Under the pieces are notes generated by a model, which saw only the letters and a program-made list of their open reading frames with translations, ran no database searches and had not been told where the DNA came from. Positions 43,679 through 54,989 of a stretch of 64,000 nt of DNA are shown one piece after another; positions within the stretch are counted from its first letter, which is position 1; every line of letters starts with the position of its first letter. Position numbers and translations under genes: made by a program. Origin of the DNA: Pseudozyma flocculosa PF-1 (taxonomy: Eukaryota; Basidiomycota; Ustilaginomycetes; Ustilaginales; Ustilaginaceae); NCBI RefSeq assembly GCF_000417875.1, contig NW_006920879.1:250130-314129 (forward strand), read 5' to 3'.

Positions 43679-45000
43679 ATGAGGCTGACACGACTCGTCC
43701 CGCTGCTGTGCCTCCTGGTGCTCGCATGCACCGTCCTCGGCGTGCGCGCATCCAATTGGGACAAGGACGACTACGAGGTGAGTTCGACCCCTCTCCCCCG
43801 CCGCGTCTTCCTTCTCGGAGGGGACCAAATGGGTCCATGAGAACTGACATAGGGGAACGGGGTCCGGCTGGCAGATCTTTGAACTCCAAAACGCCCTCGA
43901 AGACTCCGAGGGAAAGGGAACCACATTCTACTCGCTCCTCGACATTGCAAAGACGGCCACCCAGTCCGAGATCAAGCGCGCCTACAGGAAAAAGAGCCTC
44001 GAGCTGCAGTGAGTTTCCTCGCCTTGGTCGCCGATCCGAGGAGGTATCCGCCTTCGCTCGTCGTTAGCATCGCACTCATTCCCCTGGCAACACGGCGTGC
44101 CTCTACCGCCCACCCTTCTGTGCTCCCCCCTCCCACGACAACGTCAGCCCGGACAAGAACCTGGGACGACCCGATGCGCAGAAGCGCTTTGAGCGTCTGG
44201 GCCTGATCAACAAGATCCTGCGCGACTCGCGCAAGGACCGCTACGACCACTTCCTCACCAACGGCTTCCCCAAGTGGCGCGGCACGGGCTACTTCTACCA
44301 GCGCTTCCGGCCGGGACTCGTCTCGGTGCTGCTCGGCCTCGTCGTGTTTTCGTGCGGCATCGAGGTGCTGATACGCCACCTCAACGTCCAGCGCGAGCGA
44401 GAGAGGACCGAGAGGCTGCGCCGCAGCGCCATGCTCGTCGCCTGGGGACCCCGGTACGAGGAAATGGTATGGAGGAACGCCAGAGAGGCCGCCGGTGCAC
44501 CAAAGTCCGGCGGCCTGGTGGAGAAAAAGGTGCGCGTACCCGTCTCGGGCTTCGTTGACCTGCCCGCTCCCCTCGGCGGTGCAGAGGACCTCGAAAAGGT
44601 GGACTGGCAGGAGAGGGAGAAGAAGTGGAAGCGGTGCGTCCTCTCGGCCTCTGCGCCGTCCTCGTCGTCGATGCACGGAGGGCGCACGGTCGAGGTGCTG
44701 GTCAACCGAGACGAGGTCCTCGTCCACCTCGACGGCGAGTGGTGGCCCCTCGACTCGGACGCCATCCCCTCTACGTCGTTCACGAGCACCTGGCCCTTCC
44801 GGATCTTCAGCAACCTCACGGCCAGCAAGTCCTCGACGCGCCACCACGGCGATGGAGATGAAGGCGAGAAGGGGGAGGAGGAGGAGGAAGAGGAGAGGAG
44901 GCATGCCGAGCAAGTCGAGAGGAAGGCCAGGCAGGTCATTGCTGCCTCTTCGTCGTCGGAGGACGGCGCGGCGAGGAAGAGAAAGGCAAAGAGGAAGTAG
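43679..45000 (+). CDS. ERJ5: ER J-domain protein Erj5-like (type I membrane co-chaperone)
   Basis: Three exons (43679-43777, 43875-44008, 44148-45000) give 361 residues. A signal peptide (about 1-24) is followed by a J domain with the HPD tripeptide at 78-80, split by the second intron between the two first bases of His. Around it are TTFYSLL, EIKRAYRKKSLEL and KNLGRPDAQKRFERL. The motif NGFPKWRGTGYFYQRFRPGL leads into a transmembrane segment (about 134-153). The cytosolic side is charged, with RERERTERLRR and a long Glu/Lys-rich tail that ends in KRKAKRK. Erj5 helps Kar2/BiP in ER protein folding. The C-terminal half is poorly conserved. It is convergent with RIX1, 160 bp apart. Confidence 0.88.
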
Positions 45001-45160
45001 GCCGTCGCTGTCGTCCCTGCCGCTCGACTCAGGCAGGTGGCACACGTGCGTTGCGGCTGGCTCAGGCGATGGTGTGCCAGCCCAGGCGACGTGATAAAGA
45101 AACAACTCCAGCGTATCCGCATTGCTCCTCGTTCCGATCGCACCCGCTGGCTCATCTCCG

Positions 45161-48133
45161 TCATCCGAGGAGAATCTGCTCGTCGTCCTGGTCCTGATCC
45201 GCCGCCGCCTCGTCACCCTCGTCCTCCGACCCAGACTCGCCCATGTCAATCTCCGGCATCTCCTCGTCGTCGTCATCATCAGCATCACCGCCATCGCCCG
45301 CAGCGACATGATGCACGGCCGAGACCGGCGGTGCTGCGGCCGTCGTCATCTCGGTGATCTCGACCGCCGACGTGGACAGCGCATCCGTCAAGGCCTCCTC
45401 CTCGGTAAGGATGGTCGTGGTGGTGGTCGTGGTGACCGCGGCCGGAGCAGTGGTGGGTGCCTCGTCGCCTTCCGTGGCAGCAGTAGGGCCTGTGGACCCA
45501 GCCTCGGCCTCCTTGTCCCTGCTCGCCTGGTTCTGAGCGCTGCCAAAGCTCACACTCCTGTCGAGCGCCGATGGGCTGCCGATGCGCGGCGTCGAGGGAC
45601 GGTGGGCCGGCTTGACGGGATCCGGGCTAAACACCCTCGTGTCGCGCAGCGACGACGAGCGGGGCGGAGAGTGGGGCAGCGGCGAGCTGCGGCTCAGCGG
45701 CGAGGGCAGACCCTTGCCCAGCCCGGCCGCGGTGGCCGCAGTGGCGGCGATGCCCGGCGCCGCCGACGAGGCCGATGCAAGCGAATCCGACTCGGCCGTG
45801 ATGGCATCGATGTCCATCCGGCCTTCGTCGCCGGCGCTGGCGCTGTGGGTTGGCTTGCTCGGGGCGCTGGCGTCGAGCTTGAGGACGTTGCGGATTGACT
45901 CGGCCTCGCGCGCCACGGGCTGCAGGTGCAGCGTGCGGTCGATGCCGGTCGTCAACTGGCTCCCCTCTGGCGTCGGGTCAAACTCGTTGTTGGTCTCGCT
46001 CGGGTCCGGGTAGAAGCCGAGACCGCGTGCGATGGGCACCATGTTGCCCTTCCTCGCAAGCGTGAGCGAGGACATCGCCTCGGTCGCGGCGGCCCGCACG
46101 GCGGCGTTGCCGTGGACGGCGGCGAGCTCGACGAGCGCCGGCGTGATGCGAGGCAGCGACAACGCCAGCATCGGAGAAGGCGAGCCGCGCAAAAGGCTCG
46201 AGAGGGCCTCGAGCGAAGCGCAGAAGAGATCATCGATGCTGGGAGGCCCGCCCGGGACAGAGGCCGAGGTTGAGACGACAGCAGAGCCGCTCTGCGAGCC
46301 AGAGAGCACCTCGACCAGTGCCAGGACAACCTGCGCCGAAGTGTGGGCCAGGTCATGGTGCTGCGCGTTGAGCTCCGTGGTGAGGTGCGGGAAGACGGCC
46401 TCGAGGACATGGAGCGCGACCTGCGTCGCGGCGATCTCTTCGGGCTGCAGACGCTGGATGGCGTCGCGCGGGTTGGCGGCGGTGCCAAACACCGAGTCGC
46501 TCTCGTAGAGCCGCGCCTTCTTTGCCTTCCTCGAGCTGCCGGAGCCGTGGCCGTTGGAGTTGCTGTTGGAGGCAGGCTCATTGACGCCGGCCTGAGCGTC
46601 CGAGGCGCCCGGAGGAGCGAGGACCACGCGCGCCACCTGGCTAGAGCACAGCCGGGCCGCACGCAGCGTCGCCCGTCCGTTGGGATCCAGCGCCAGCCTT
46701 GCGCTCCCCCGCTTTGCGCCGCCGACGATGCTGGACAGGGTGCGGAGAGCGGCCATGCGGAGTCGCGGGGAGTAGCCCGTCGCGTTCCCGCCCTGGGCCG
46801 CTTCGCCGACTCGGCAGACCTCGGAGATGACTTCGGCGGCCTGCAGAGCGGCTGCCTCGGGCGAAAGCAGCACGAGCTGTGCAATGAGGCTGAGCGCAGC
46901 GATGTAGTGCTGGGGCAGGTGAGCTGCCTGGAGCGCACAGAGAGAAGCCTCGGACGTGGGCTTCTGCGGCGTGTGTGAGCCGACGCGGAGGATCTGCAGC
47001 GCAAAGTCGAGCAGCTGTCCGAAGGGGACGGGCACGGGCCGAGGCGTAGGCGTCCTCAACAAGAGGGGCAGCACACCGACTCGCCCACGGCAGCCGAGGA
47101 GCATGTCCATGCGACCCAGCGCGATCCGAGTGGCTGCCAGGGGATCCTTGGGAAGTGCCGGCATGGCCGTATCGTTTGCCGCAGCGCCAGCCGGCTCATC
47201 GCCTTTCGTCGACCTATCTTCGTTGCGCGCGCCGGTTTCGTAGCTGGAAACGCAGGCGAGCCAGGCGTCCTTGGCCAAGTTGAGCTCGCTGGCAATGGTC
47301 GACTGCCAGAGCTGCGCCTGGGTCGCCCTGCCGTTGCCTGCGCCGCCGTCGTTGGATTTGGCTGCGAGCGCGCCAGTCAGATGCAGAGACGAGAGAAGGC
47401 GGACCGCAGCCGAGAGGAGCGGCTGGGGCAGTCGAGGCGCGGCCGCCTTTGGGTTGGCAGCCTGCAGCCGCTCGGGAGCGTAGAGGACCTTGCGCGAGAG
47501 GAGGTGGATGCGCGAAGAGAGGGCTCGGCACGAGGCCGGGTGGGCCCGCAGGTGGTGGTCGATGGAGCTGATGAGGACGTAGAGCGCCCGGGCATAGGCA
47601 AAGATGTCGAGCTTGTCGACGACGTTGCTGGCGGCGTCGACGAGGGTGGTGACAAACTTGATGAGGTTGGGGGTGACCACCTGGCGGTGGAACTCCTGGC
47701 GCGAGGGCGATGGTTCCTGGAGGATGTGGACGGTGACGAGGGAGAGGGCGGCCTCGAGCAGGTCGGCGTTGGGGCGGTTGAGGGTGGCGGGCGAGGTGAG
47801 GAGGTTGATGGCGTGGTTGAGCCAGGATGCGGCGTGGTTGACCAGGTGGGCGTTCCAGATTGAGGGCGACTGGGTGAGCCAGAGGGAAGCGATGCGGTAG
47901 CCGGCCACCTTTTGGGTCGAGATGAGCGAGTTGATGCGGACGGTGAGCTTGTGCTGGCTCTGATCGCTGGGCAGGCGGTGCAGGAGATGCGAGTTGGCCA
48001 GCGCCTGCAGCAGCCGTTGCAGCTGCTCGGCGTCGGCCGTGTCAAAGGCGCCCAGGAGCGACTCGAGCTGGCTCGACGGCTCCGCCGAAGCCGGCAGCTG
48101 CGGGGCGGAAAGGCCGCCAAAGAATTGGTCCAT
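45161..48133 (-). CDS. RIX1: Pre-rRNA processing protein Rix1 (PELP1 family)
   Basis: Single exon, 990 residues. The N-terminal RIX1 domain (about 20-220) contains LQRLLQALANSHLLHRLPSD and ASWLNHAINLLTS; helical repeat-like sequence continues to about 730. Rix1 with Ipi1 and Ipi3 recruits Rea1/Midasin to pre-60S particles in the nucleus and is needed for ITS2 processing. The C-terminal 250 residues are Ser/Pro/Ala-rich and end in a long acidic tail with EMPEIDMGESGSEDEGDE. PELP1/Rix1 proteins commonly have such acidic tails. The ATG at 48133 was chosen because MDQFFGGLSAPQLP begins the plausible N-terminus; the 143 in-frame residues upstream are Arg/Pro-rich and look like leader. Divergent from SEC10, 602 bp apart. 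Confidence 0.87.
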   Translation of the reverse strand: MDQFFGGLSAPQLPASAEPSSQLESLLGAFDTADAEQLQRLLQALANSHLLHRLPSDQSQHKLTVRINSLISTQKVAGYRIASLWLTQSPSIWNAHLVNHAASWLNHAINLLTSPATLNRPNADLLEAALSLVTVHILQEPSPSRQEFHRQVVTPNLIKFVTTLVDAASNVVDKLDIFAYARALYVLISSIDHHLRAHPASCRALSSRIHLLSRKVLYAPERLQAANPKAAAPRLPQPLLSAAVRLLSSLHLTGALAAKSNDGGAGNGRATQAQLWQSTIASELNLAKDAWLACVSSYETGARNEDRSTKGDEPAGAAANDTAMPALPKDPLAATRIALGRMDMLLGCRGRVGVLPLLLRTPTPRPVPVPFGQLLDFALQILRVGSHTPQKPTSEASLCALQAAHLPQHYIAALSLIAQLVLLSPEAAALQAAEVISEVCRVGEAAQGGNATGYSPRLRMAALRTLSSIVGGAKRGSARLALDPNGRATLRAARLCSSQVARVVLAPPGASDAQAGVNEPASNSNSNGHGSGSSRKAKKARLYESDSVFGTAANPRDAIQRLQPEEIAATQVALHVLEAVFPHLTTELNAQHHDLAHTSAQVVLALVEVLSGSQSGSAVVSTSASVPGGPPSIDDLFCASLEALSSLLRGSPSPMLALSLPRITPALVELAAVHGNAAVRAAATEAMSSLTLARKGNMVPIARGLGFYPDPSETNNEFDPTPEGSQLTTGIDRTLHLQPVAREAESIRNVLKLDASAPSKPTHSASAGDEGRMDIDAITAESDSLASASSAAPGIAATAATAAGLGKGLPSPLSRSSPLPHSPPRSSSLRDTRVFSPDPVKPAHRPSTPRIGSPSALDRSVSFGSAQNQASRDKEAEAGSTGPTAATEGDEAPTTAPAAVTTTTTTTILTEEEALTDALSTSAVEITEMTTAAAPPVSAVHHVAAGDGGDADDDDDEEMPEIDMGESGSEDEGDEAAADQDQDDEQILLG

Positions 48134-48735
48134 CCTGGCTAGCTCCGGAGTTGCGAGCCCGGGCAGAGGGGGGGAAGATGACGGGAAGACAGGCGTCGGA
48201 TGTGCCGACAGAGGGGAGAGATGGTGGTGACGGTCAAGGGCTGAAGCCACCTCCAAGCAACCAAGCTCCACCCGCCGTCGACTTTTTTTCCTCAACCTGG
48301 CGGCCGGTGGCAGGCAGGCAGGCAGGCCCTCGAAGAACGCAAAAAGTCGACAGCGACCGCCTAGCCTGGGCTGGCCTGGCCTGGCCCTCCGATTTCCGAA
48401 ATTTGGCGCGGGGAAGCAGCCGGGAGCCCTTGCCCCCCTGCCCGCACAGACCGCACGCCTGGATGCAGCCAGCTCGGGCGGCCCCTCCCGCCCCTGGCCT
48501 TGCCTTGCCTCGCCTCTCCTCTCGCTTGCCTGGCTGCTGTTAAGTCTCTCCTCGTCTCCCACTTACTCTACCTCCTCCATCTCGCCCGCTCCGGAAGGCA
48601 TCCTCGCCGGTCTCGTCTCGTTCTTCCGCTGCACGACTCGAGTGCGCCCTGGCCATCTCGCGCATTCTTAGGGACAAGCCATCGACCGCGGGCCAGCTCT
48701 GCAACACGCCCGAGGGCGGCGCTGCCTCGCCAGGG
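48134..48735. other. Divergent promoter region between RIX1 and SEC10
   Basis: No gene was recognised. It contains (CAGG)4 at 48311-48326 and CCTGGCCTGGCC-type words. Confidence 0.5.
48311..48326. repeat. (CAGG)4 microsatellite
   Basis: Four CAGG units in the RIX1/SEC10 divergent spacer. Confidence 0.85.
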
Positions 48736-51700
48736 ATGGCCACCAACGGCGCCGGAGGCGCGCAGTCGTCGCCCCAAGCTCGACCTGCGAGAGCGCCAAG
48801 AGCGCCCGCACCGCAGCTGCAAACTGGGCTGGCACCATCTCGCAGCATCTCATCGCCATCACAGTCGCACTCGCCCTCGGCCTCGACCTCTTCGGCCAGG
48901 CCGTTTCACGACCCTGTGGTCCAGGAGCTCTGCACGCTCGACACCTTCCAGAGCTCTTTCAACACCAACGAGTTCATCGCGCAGCTCACCACCAAGCTCG
49001 TACAGAGATCCAAGGCCGACCCCGGCCCCTTCAACCCAAGACCCTTCATACGCACCTTTGAGTCGGCCCTCGAGCAGCTCACCCAGATCCGCGGCCAGGT
49101 GACCGCCCAGACCCAGGTGCTCTCGTCATCGGTCCATGTGGCCGAGTCGGCCTATACAAAGAAGCTCGACGAGCTGTCCAAGAACTTCACCGCCGTCGGC
49201 AACTCGTTCAGCTCGCTCGAGGACCGCATCTCCGAGGTCGGCAGGACGGCCATCCGCATCGGCGAGCAGCTCGAGACCATCGACCGGCAGCGCAACCGCG
49301 CCAGCGAGGCCCACGACCTCATCGAGTTCTACTACATGTTCGCACGCGGCGATCCGTCCAAGCTCGAGCGCGTGCGCAAGGAGGGCGGAAAGGAGGGGCG
49401 GATGAAGGCGGCCGTCATCGCCAGGAGGCTGGCCGCCATCAGCCGCGAGGTCGACGTCCGCGGAAGCGAGCAGACCCGCGAGGCAATCGACCGCTACTGC
49501 GAGCGCTTCGAGCGGGACATGCTCAAGCTATTTGACAAGTTCTACCGCAAGTCCGACCCGCGCATGATGAGCCACATTGCAAAGGTGCTGCAGGGGTTCA
49601 ACGGCGGCGCCAGCTGCGTCCAGATCTACGTCAACCAGCACGACTTCTTCATCAGCAAGGACCGCGTCGGCGAGGCCAGCACGATCGAGGTCAGCAGCAT
49701 CTGGAAGCACCTTGCCGACCCCGACCATCCGCCGCCAAAGACCGAGCCGGCCCTGTCGTCGCTCTTTGCCGAGATCCGCCAAACCGTTGAGGTCGAGGCG
49801 CAGATCATCTCAGCCGTGTTTCCCAACCCGCTGGTGGTGATGCAGACCTTCCTGCAGCGCGTCTTTGCGCAGTCGGTGCAGGCGTTTGTTGAGGTCATCA
49901 TGGAGAAAGCGGGGCAGATAGGCTCGCCGAGCTTTGTCACTGCGCCCGGCGTCGTCAACGGTTTGACGGGCGTCATGGAGCTGCAGGCAGGCGCTGCGCA
50001 GCCTCCCGCATCCCACCTCGCCTTCCTCCGAGCGCTGCACCTTTCTCGGTCCAGCGCGCTGACCCTCGTCAACGACCTCAAGCTTTATGACTTCCGCGGT
50101 GCCGGCATCGTCGGGCCGAACCCCTCGTCGACAGCGGCGGCGGGCGGCGTGTCGGAATCGGGCGCGCTGACATTGCTCGGCGGCGATGGCGGCGCGACTG
50201 GGCAGATGACGCACGCGGCGGCGAGCCCCTTGGCCACCATGCTCGACCAGGCCGTCGAGGAGCTCTTCGTTCCGTACATGGAGGGGATACGGTACCTTGA
50301 ACGCGAGACGCGCAGCCTGACGGACCTCTACGCTGGCTACCTGTCCAGATTTACGGCATACCATGTGAGCGTCACGAAACGGCCCCGCCTCCCTCCTGCC
50401 GCGGTCCGTACTGATGTTGCTTGCCCTTCTACATCACCAGAAAACGCCCAACAAGGCGAAACCGGCGGCTTCGAACACGATCTTCAACCGCATGAGGAAC
50501 CAAATCTCGTCATCGTCGGATGCCAAGGACAACAACGCGGCGGCGACATCGTCGTCGTCAACGAGCACCACCAGCGGCACCATGTCCGGGGCCAAATCCT
50601 CGTTCTTCAAGCTCTCCGGACTGGCCGACCGTGTCCGCGGGGGAGGCTCCTCGNNNNNNNNNNNNNNNNNNNNNNNNNNNNNNNNNNNNNNNNNNNNNNN
50701 NNNNNNNNNNNNNNNNNNNNNNNNNNNNNNNNNNNNNNNNNNNNNNNNNNNNNNNNNNNNCGGCGGCGGCAGCAGCTGCAGCGGCGGTCCCCGCGGCGGT
50801 TCCAGCCCCAGGCGAGGCAGGCACTGCCGACTCGGGCGATGCAGGGCCCACAGACGAGATCGACCTGGAGCGAGAGGGCGAGCTAAGCCTGGATGTGGCG
50901 GAGCGTATGCTCAAGTGGCATGCCGAGGCAATAGGGCGCTGTGTCGACCTCAGCAGCTCTTCCGAAGTGTGAGTCAGACCGCCATCGGCAGCGCCGCTGT
51001 GCTGTCCAGTCGAACTCTGGCTGACCACGCTCATCTCTGTCCGTCGGTATGTGCAGGCCCAAGACGACCTTCGCGCTGCTCAAGGTGTTGGCGTCGGCCT
51101 ACATCAAGACGTACATCGAAACGGCGCTCGACTCGGCCCTCGCCACCGTCTCGCAGCACGACACGAGGGGGCCGCAGCTGCCAGACCTGTCGCTGATCGG
51201 AGTCATCCGCAACGTCGAGCTGCTCGTCTCCCTGTGGCAGCACTACGTCAACACAGCGCTGGTGCCGCTCGCCAGCACCAGCGTGACAATCCGCCGCGAA
51301 ATGGTCATCTTCAACAACCACAACCTCCTACGCGTCGAGGGCAAGTGCGACGCGCTGATGCAGAAGCTGGCCGACAGTGGGTAGACCCGTGGCTAAACGC
51401 GGCGATTCCTGCCTGAGCGTCTCGACTGACCAGGCGTACTTCTCCCCCACTTTCCCGTCCGTTCCGTCTTTTAGACGTCGTCAACTACCTCGCCAACCGC
51501 CTCGCGACGCAGAAGAAGAACGACTTCACGCCCAAGAATGACGAGCTGGCCTTCTCGCGCATGAACACGGAGCCGTGCATGGCTTGCTCCGAGGCGCTCG
51601 AGAAGGTGCAGCAGATCGCCAGGAGCAGCCTCAGCTCCGCCGCCGCCGAGCCGTACATGCAGGCCAGCGTGAGCGTCGCGGGGCGACCGGGATCCGCAGG

Positions 51701-52722
51701 CACGCTGGCGTCGCGGTCTGCAGCCCACGACGACGAGGGCTCCGACTCGCTGGCTCACGGCTCCGCGGGCAGCATGTTGATGGGCAAGGCGAGCCTGAGC
51801 AGGAATGCCGAGAGCTTCCTGACCGAGGTCGGCGTCGCCTTCCACGGCCTGCTGCTCGAGCACCTGAGAAAGTTTACCGTCAGCCCGGCGGGCGGCCTGA
51901 TGCTGACCAAGTGAGTGGGGCTGAAAGCGTACGAGCGAATCCACGGACGGCCATCGACTGACGTGTCTACGCCCTTTTACGCTTTGCAGGGACTTGGCCA
52001 TGTACCAGGATGCCATCGGCACTTTTGGCATCCCCGCGCTCGCGGATCGCTTCGAGATGCTGCGGCAGCTTGGCAACCTCTTGTGAGTCAATTGAACCTG
52101 GAGGGCGGCCGCGTTGGCTGTGCGGCGATCGAGGCGCGTTCTGACCCGCTTGCCGCCCCGACGTCCCCTCCGAACAGCATTGTCCAAGCAAGCGTGCTCA
52201 AGTCGTACATGCGGGAGTCGCACCTCGTGAGTACCGCGGAGCCTCATCGGTACGAATCTGCGAGCGCCAAAGGGCGAAAGTTGAAATCTCCTCTGCTCTA
52301 TGGACACCTTGCGTCTGCAGGCCAAGATCGACGAGCGGCTGCTGCGGCCCTACCTGCTGCGCCGGGCCGACTATGCACGCGAGGTGCGCGATCTCGATTC
52401 GGCGACGCCGCCCCTGCGCATGGGAGAAAACAGCGGCAGCGCGACTGGGCCGGGCAGCGGCGGTGCGACGTCGAGCGGGGCGGCTGCCGGGGCAGGCGGC
52501 GGCAGTGCGAGCGGCCGGGATCTGTTCGCCCACCTGCCCAACCTCATCACGGGCACGTCGACGCCGACCAGCGCCCATGGCGGCGGAGGCTCGGGTGCCG
52601 AGGCGATCAAGTCGCAGAGGCTGGCCGAGATCCTCAAAGACCTGGAGAGCTTTAGCAGCGCGGCGACCGGAACATCCGCGGCAGCAGCGGAAGGGGATGC
52701 TCGGATCGACGGTCAGACGTAG
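48736..52722 (+). CDS. SEC10: Exocyst subunit Sec10
   Basis: Seven exons (48736-50364, 50441-50968 with an assembly gap, 51057-51376, 51475-51910, 51990-52082, 52178-52226, 52321-52722) give roughly 1150 residues. Sec10 is part of the exocyst, which tethers post-Golgi vesicles to the plasma membrane at growth sites. Recognisable parts are the N-terminal coiled-coil region (DTFQSSFNTNEFI, SALEQLTQIRGQV), the SEC10 domain with YMFARGDPSKLERVR, and the later GKCDALMQKLADNVVNYLANRLATQKKNDF and GVAFHGLLLEHLRKF. Introns have GTGAGT/GTGAGC/GTGGGT donors, and each join keeps conserved sequence. Exon 2 contains 107 N in a low-complexity part. The frame after the gap is offset from the frame before it by one, so the true gap length is not 107 unless an intron is hidden there. 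The C-terminus is Gly/Ser-rich. Confidence 0.92.
50654..50760. other. Assembly gap (107 N) inside SEC10 exon 2
   Basis: N run within a Ser/Gly- then Ala-rich coding segment. Codons before the gap start at positions congruent to 2 modulo 3; codons after it, to 0. The real missing length should therefore be 1 modulo 3 (107 is 2 modulo 3), or an intron lies inside. Confidence 0.98.
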
Positions 52723-52911
52723 CAAGCGAGGGCCAGCCCAGTGCGGCGCTGGTATCAAGCGAGGAGCAGGCGAGTGCGGCGCTGGTATCAAGTGGTTCCG
52801 AGGTATTGCCAGAGGTTGACGAGGAGAGAACAGATCTACGGGAGAAGCCAAAGTCGATAGCGCGGGAGCCCATGACACGAACCGTTGCCGATCTACGAGT
52901 GGAGAGGAAGA

Positions 52912-52926
52912 GGGGGGGGGGGGGGG
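52912..52926. repeat. Poly-G run downstream of GH16 gene
   Basis: Fifteen consecutive G in the short spacer between the convergent SEC10 and GH16 genes, just past the GH16 stop codon. Confidence 0.85.
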
Positions 52927-52961
52927 TGGCGCGCCTTTTCTATCCTTGCGCGCTTGACTCT

Positions 52962-54135
52962 CTACAACAGTGTGCTCTTGACGGTGCCGAGGATCTTGCG
53001 CTGTCCGGTGGCGGCGTCCATCTGCTTTGCCGAGTAGATGTAGGCCGGCTTGCCGAGGACGTCTTGGGGTTCGTTGCAGGTGATTTCGATGCTCTTTACG
53101 ATGTTGCTGAAGGCCTTTGTGTTTGCGTTGGCCTGGGACCAGTCGATGTAGCCTCCGGCCCAGTCGCGGGTGCCGGCCGGGTAGGCGTCGGTGCCTGCGC
53201 CCCAGATCGAGACCTGGAGGCGGGCGGGCGTCGAGGGGAAGCGGTAGACGCCCGTGGCGGCGTCGAGGGTGTGCTTGCGGTAGACGGTGCGCACGACGAC
53301 GCCGTCGATGGACCACTGCAGCCGGTTGGGCGACCAGTCGAGCGAGTACGAGTGGAAGTTGGAGCGGTCAAACGTGGCCGCGTTGGGCAGCGACGTCGGC
53401 GCAATGGTGCGCCCGTGCGTGTAGTCGCCGAAACCGTGCCAGAACTGTGGCGGTGATGGTAAGAGAGAGAGAGAGAGGGGAGCGAGAGGAGAGAAACGGG
53501 TCAGTCGTCTTGCTGCTGCTGCTGCTGCTGCGCTTCTTGGCGCGGCCACGACCGCGGGCACTCACGTAGTTTGTCTCTGCGTCCTGGCCGCTCGAGGTAG
53601 TAAACTCCCAGTCGACTTCGTCCTTGCTGTTGGACATGCTGATGAAAGTGGCCACGACGCCAGCGGCGGCCTGGTGGCGCATCACGACGGTTGCCTTTCC
53701 GTAGTACCAGTACCTGGTGGTGCTGAGCCTGGTACCCCCAGCGGCGGGACCGTCCTTTGTGAGGCGGAGGGAGACGCCCGTCTTGCCGGCGACGGCGGTA
53801 CCGGAATCGAGCGTCATCTGGGCCTGGTTGGGGTCGCCGTTGAAGGATCCGAGGGCGACAAAGGGGCGCTTGGACGCGGTGAAGTCGATGTACTGCGCCT
53901 CGCACCGCGGCATGGGGCGGCACGACGAGGGCGAAAACGACGAGTCCGGATTGCACCCGCCCAGGCAGTGGGCCGACGTGGTGCCGCAGTAGGCAAACTC
54001 AGAGCAGCACGGCGCCGCCGCTCCGCACTTGTTGGCCGCCGAGCACGACTGGGCGCCGACCTGGCTCAGCAGCGCGAGGCCGAGGAGGACGACGGATAGG
54101 AGCAGGCGGTACCTTGTCGTCGTCGTGGGCGTCAT
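52962..54135 (-). CDS. UTR2: Utr2/Crh-type GH16 chitin-glucan transglycosylase with CBM18
   Basis: Two exons (54135-53566, 53444-52962) give 350 residues. The 121-bp intron has a GTGAGT donor and CAG acceptor and joins as ETNY-FWHGFGDY, matching the family. A signal peptide (about 1-28) precedes a CBM18 chitin-binding module with eight cysteines (31-72) and a GH16 domain with the catalytic motif DEVDWEF (Glu173 nucleophile, Glu177 acid/base). Crh enzymes link chitin to beta-1,6/1,3-glucan in the wall. Yeast Utr2 has the same CBM18-GH16 order, but unlike it this protein stops right after the catalytic domain: no Ser-rich tail or GPI signal is seen, so it is probably soluble. The intron holds a GA microsatellite and a CAG-type run. 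Divergent from PSF3. It is convergent with SEC10. Confidence 0.9.
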
Positions 54136-54702
54136 CTTTGGTCTAAGCAGGGCGGGGGCCGAGGACGGTGGAAGGGGGGAAAGAGATTGGGGGGACGAGG
54201 ACACGGGCGGCGGCGTCGTGGGGATGCCGCCATGATATACAAGTTTCCACCAGCCCCTGTCGCCTGCCGAATAGGATCAAGGTCAAGCAAGTCAAGATCA
54301 AGATCACGGCGGCGTTCGAGGAACGAGGAACGGACAACGAAGCTGCAAAGGTCGCAGGCTGAGCCTGCGGGATCGGCAAGCGGCTGTTCAAGTCCCGCTG
54401 CCGCTGCACATGATGATACGCATATGTACATGCACCTGTTGCCGGCGTGGGTGCAGCGTGGTCAGGGGATAGCGAGGAGCCCAAGCAAAGCGACGATCAT
54501 CTGGACGCTGATGCCCGCTGAGCAAGAGGGAGCCTCGACGGCGAGGTCCGGCCATGAGCGTGGGAGCCAAGCACCTGCCTGGGACGAGCGGGTCTTTTGA
54601 TCAAGGCAGAAGAGGAAGGAGGAGGACGAGTCGGTGGCCCGGTGGCGTCGTCGTTGGCTGAGCAAGTCTAGGGAGCAGCAGACAGGCAGACAGGCAGGCA
54701 AG

Positions 54703-54742
<40 letters not shown>
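54703..54742. repeat. (CAGG)10 microsatellite
   Basis: Ten perfect CAGG units, preceded by degenerate units back to about 54683. This is the longest of the four CAGG arrays in the window. Confidence 0.95.
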
Positions 54743-54969
54743 CATACAAGCGAACGGGAGCGATGGGCGCAGGATCGTCGTCGGCGCGCAGGCACGACCT
54801 CAAAGACGTTCTTCTGAAGAAGCAAGCAAGGCGGCGTGCGTGCTCGGCCTCGGCCTCGGCGTGCGCGTGGCCTGACTGCTTGCCTGGCCTGGCTGTGCCA
54901 CGGCCCACGAGGGGTTTCGAGCTTTGCCAAGTTTTGAAAATCCTCTTGGCTCGCGAAAGCTGACGGGCT

Positions 54970-54989
54970 GGCGTTTTTTTAAAAACGCC
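54970..54989. repeat. 9-bp inverted repeat with 2-bp spacer in A/T-rich island
   Basis: GGCGTTTTT and AAAAACGCC arms flank TT. In RNA this would form a strong short hairpin, but there is no evidence of transcription. Confidence 0.85.

Noticed and set aside
54376..54412. GTTCAAGTC word near a hairpin as a possible tRNA T-arm
   Set aside because: No A-box, acceptor stem or anticodon arm can be fitted upstream, and the T-stem bases do not pair. No other tRNA-like B-box was found.
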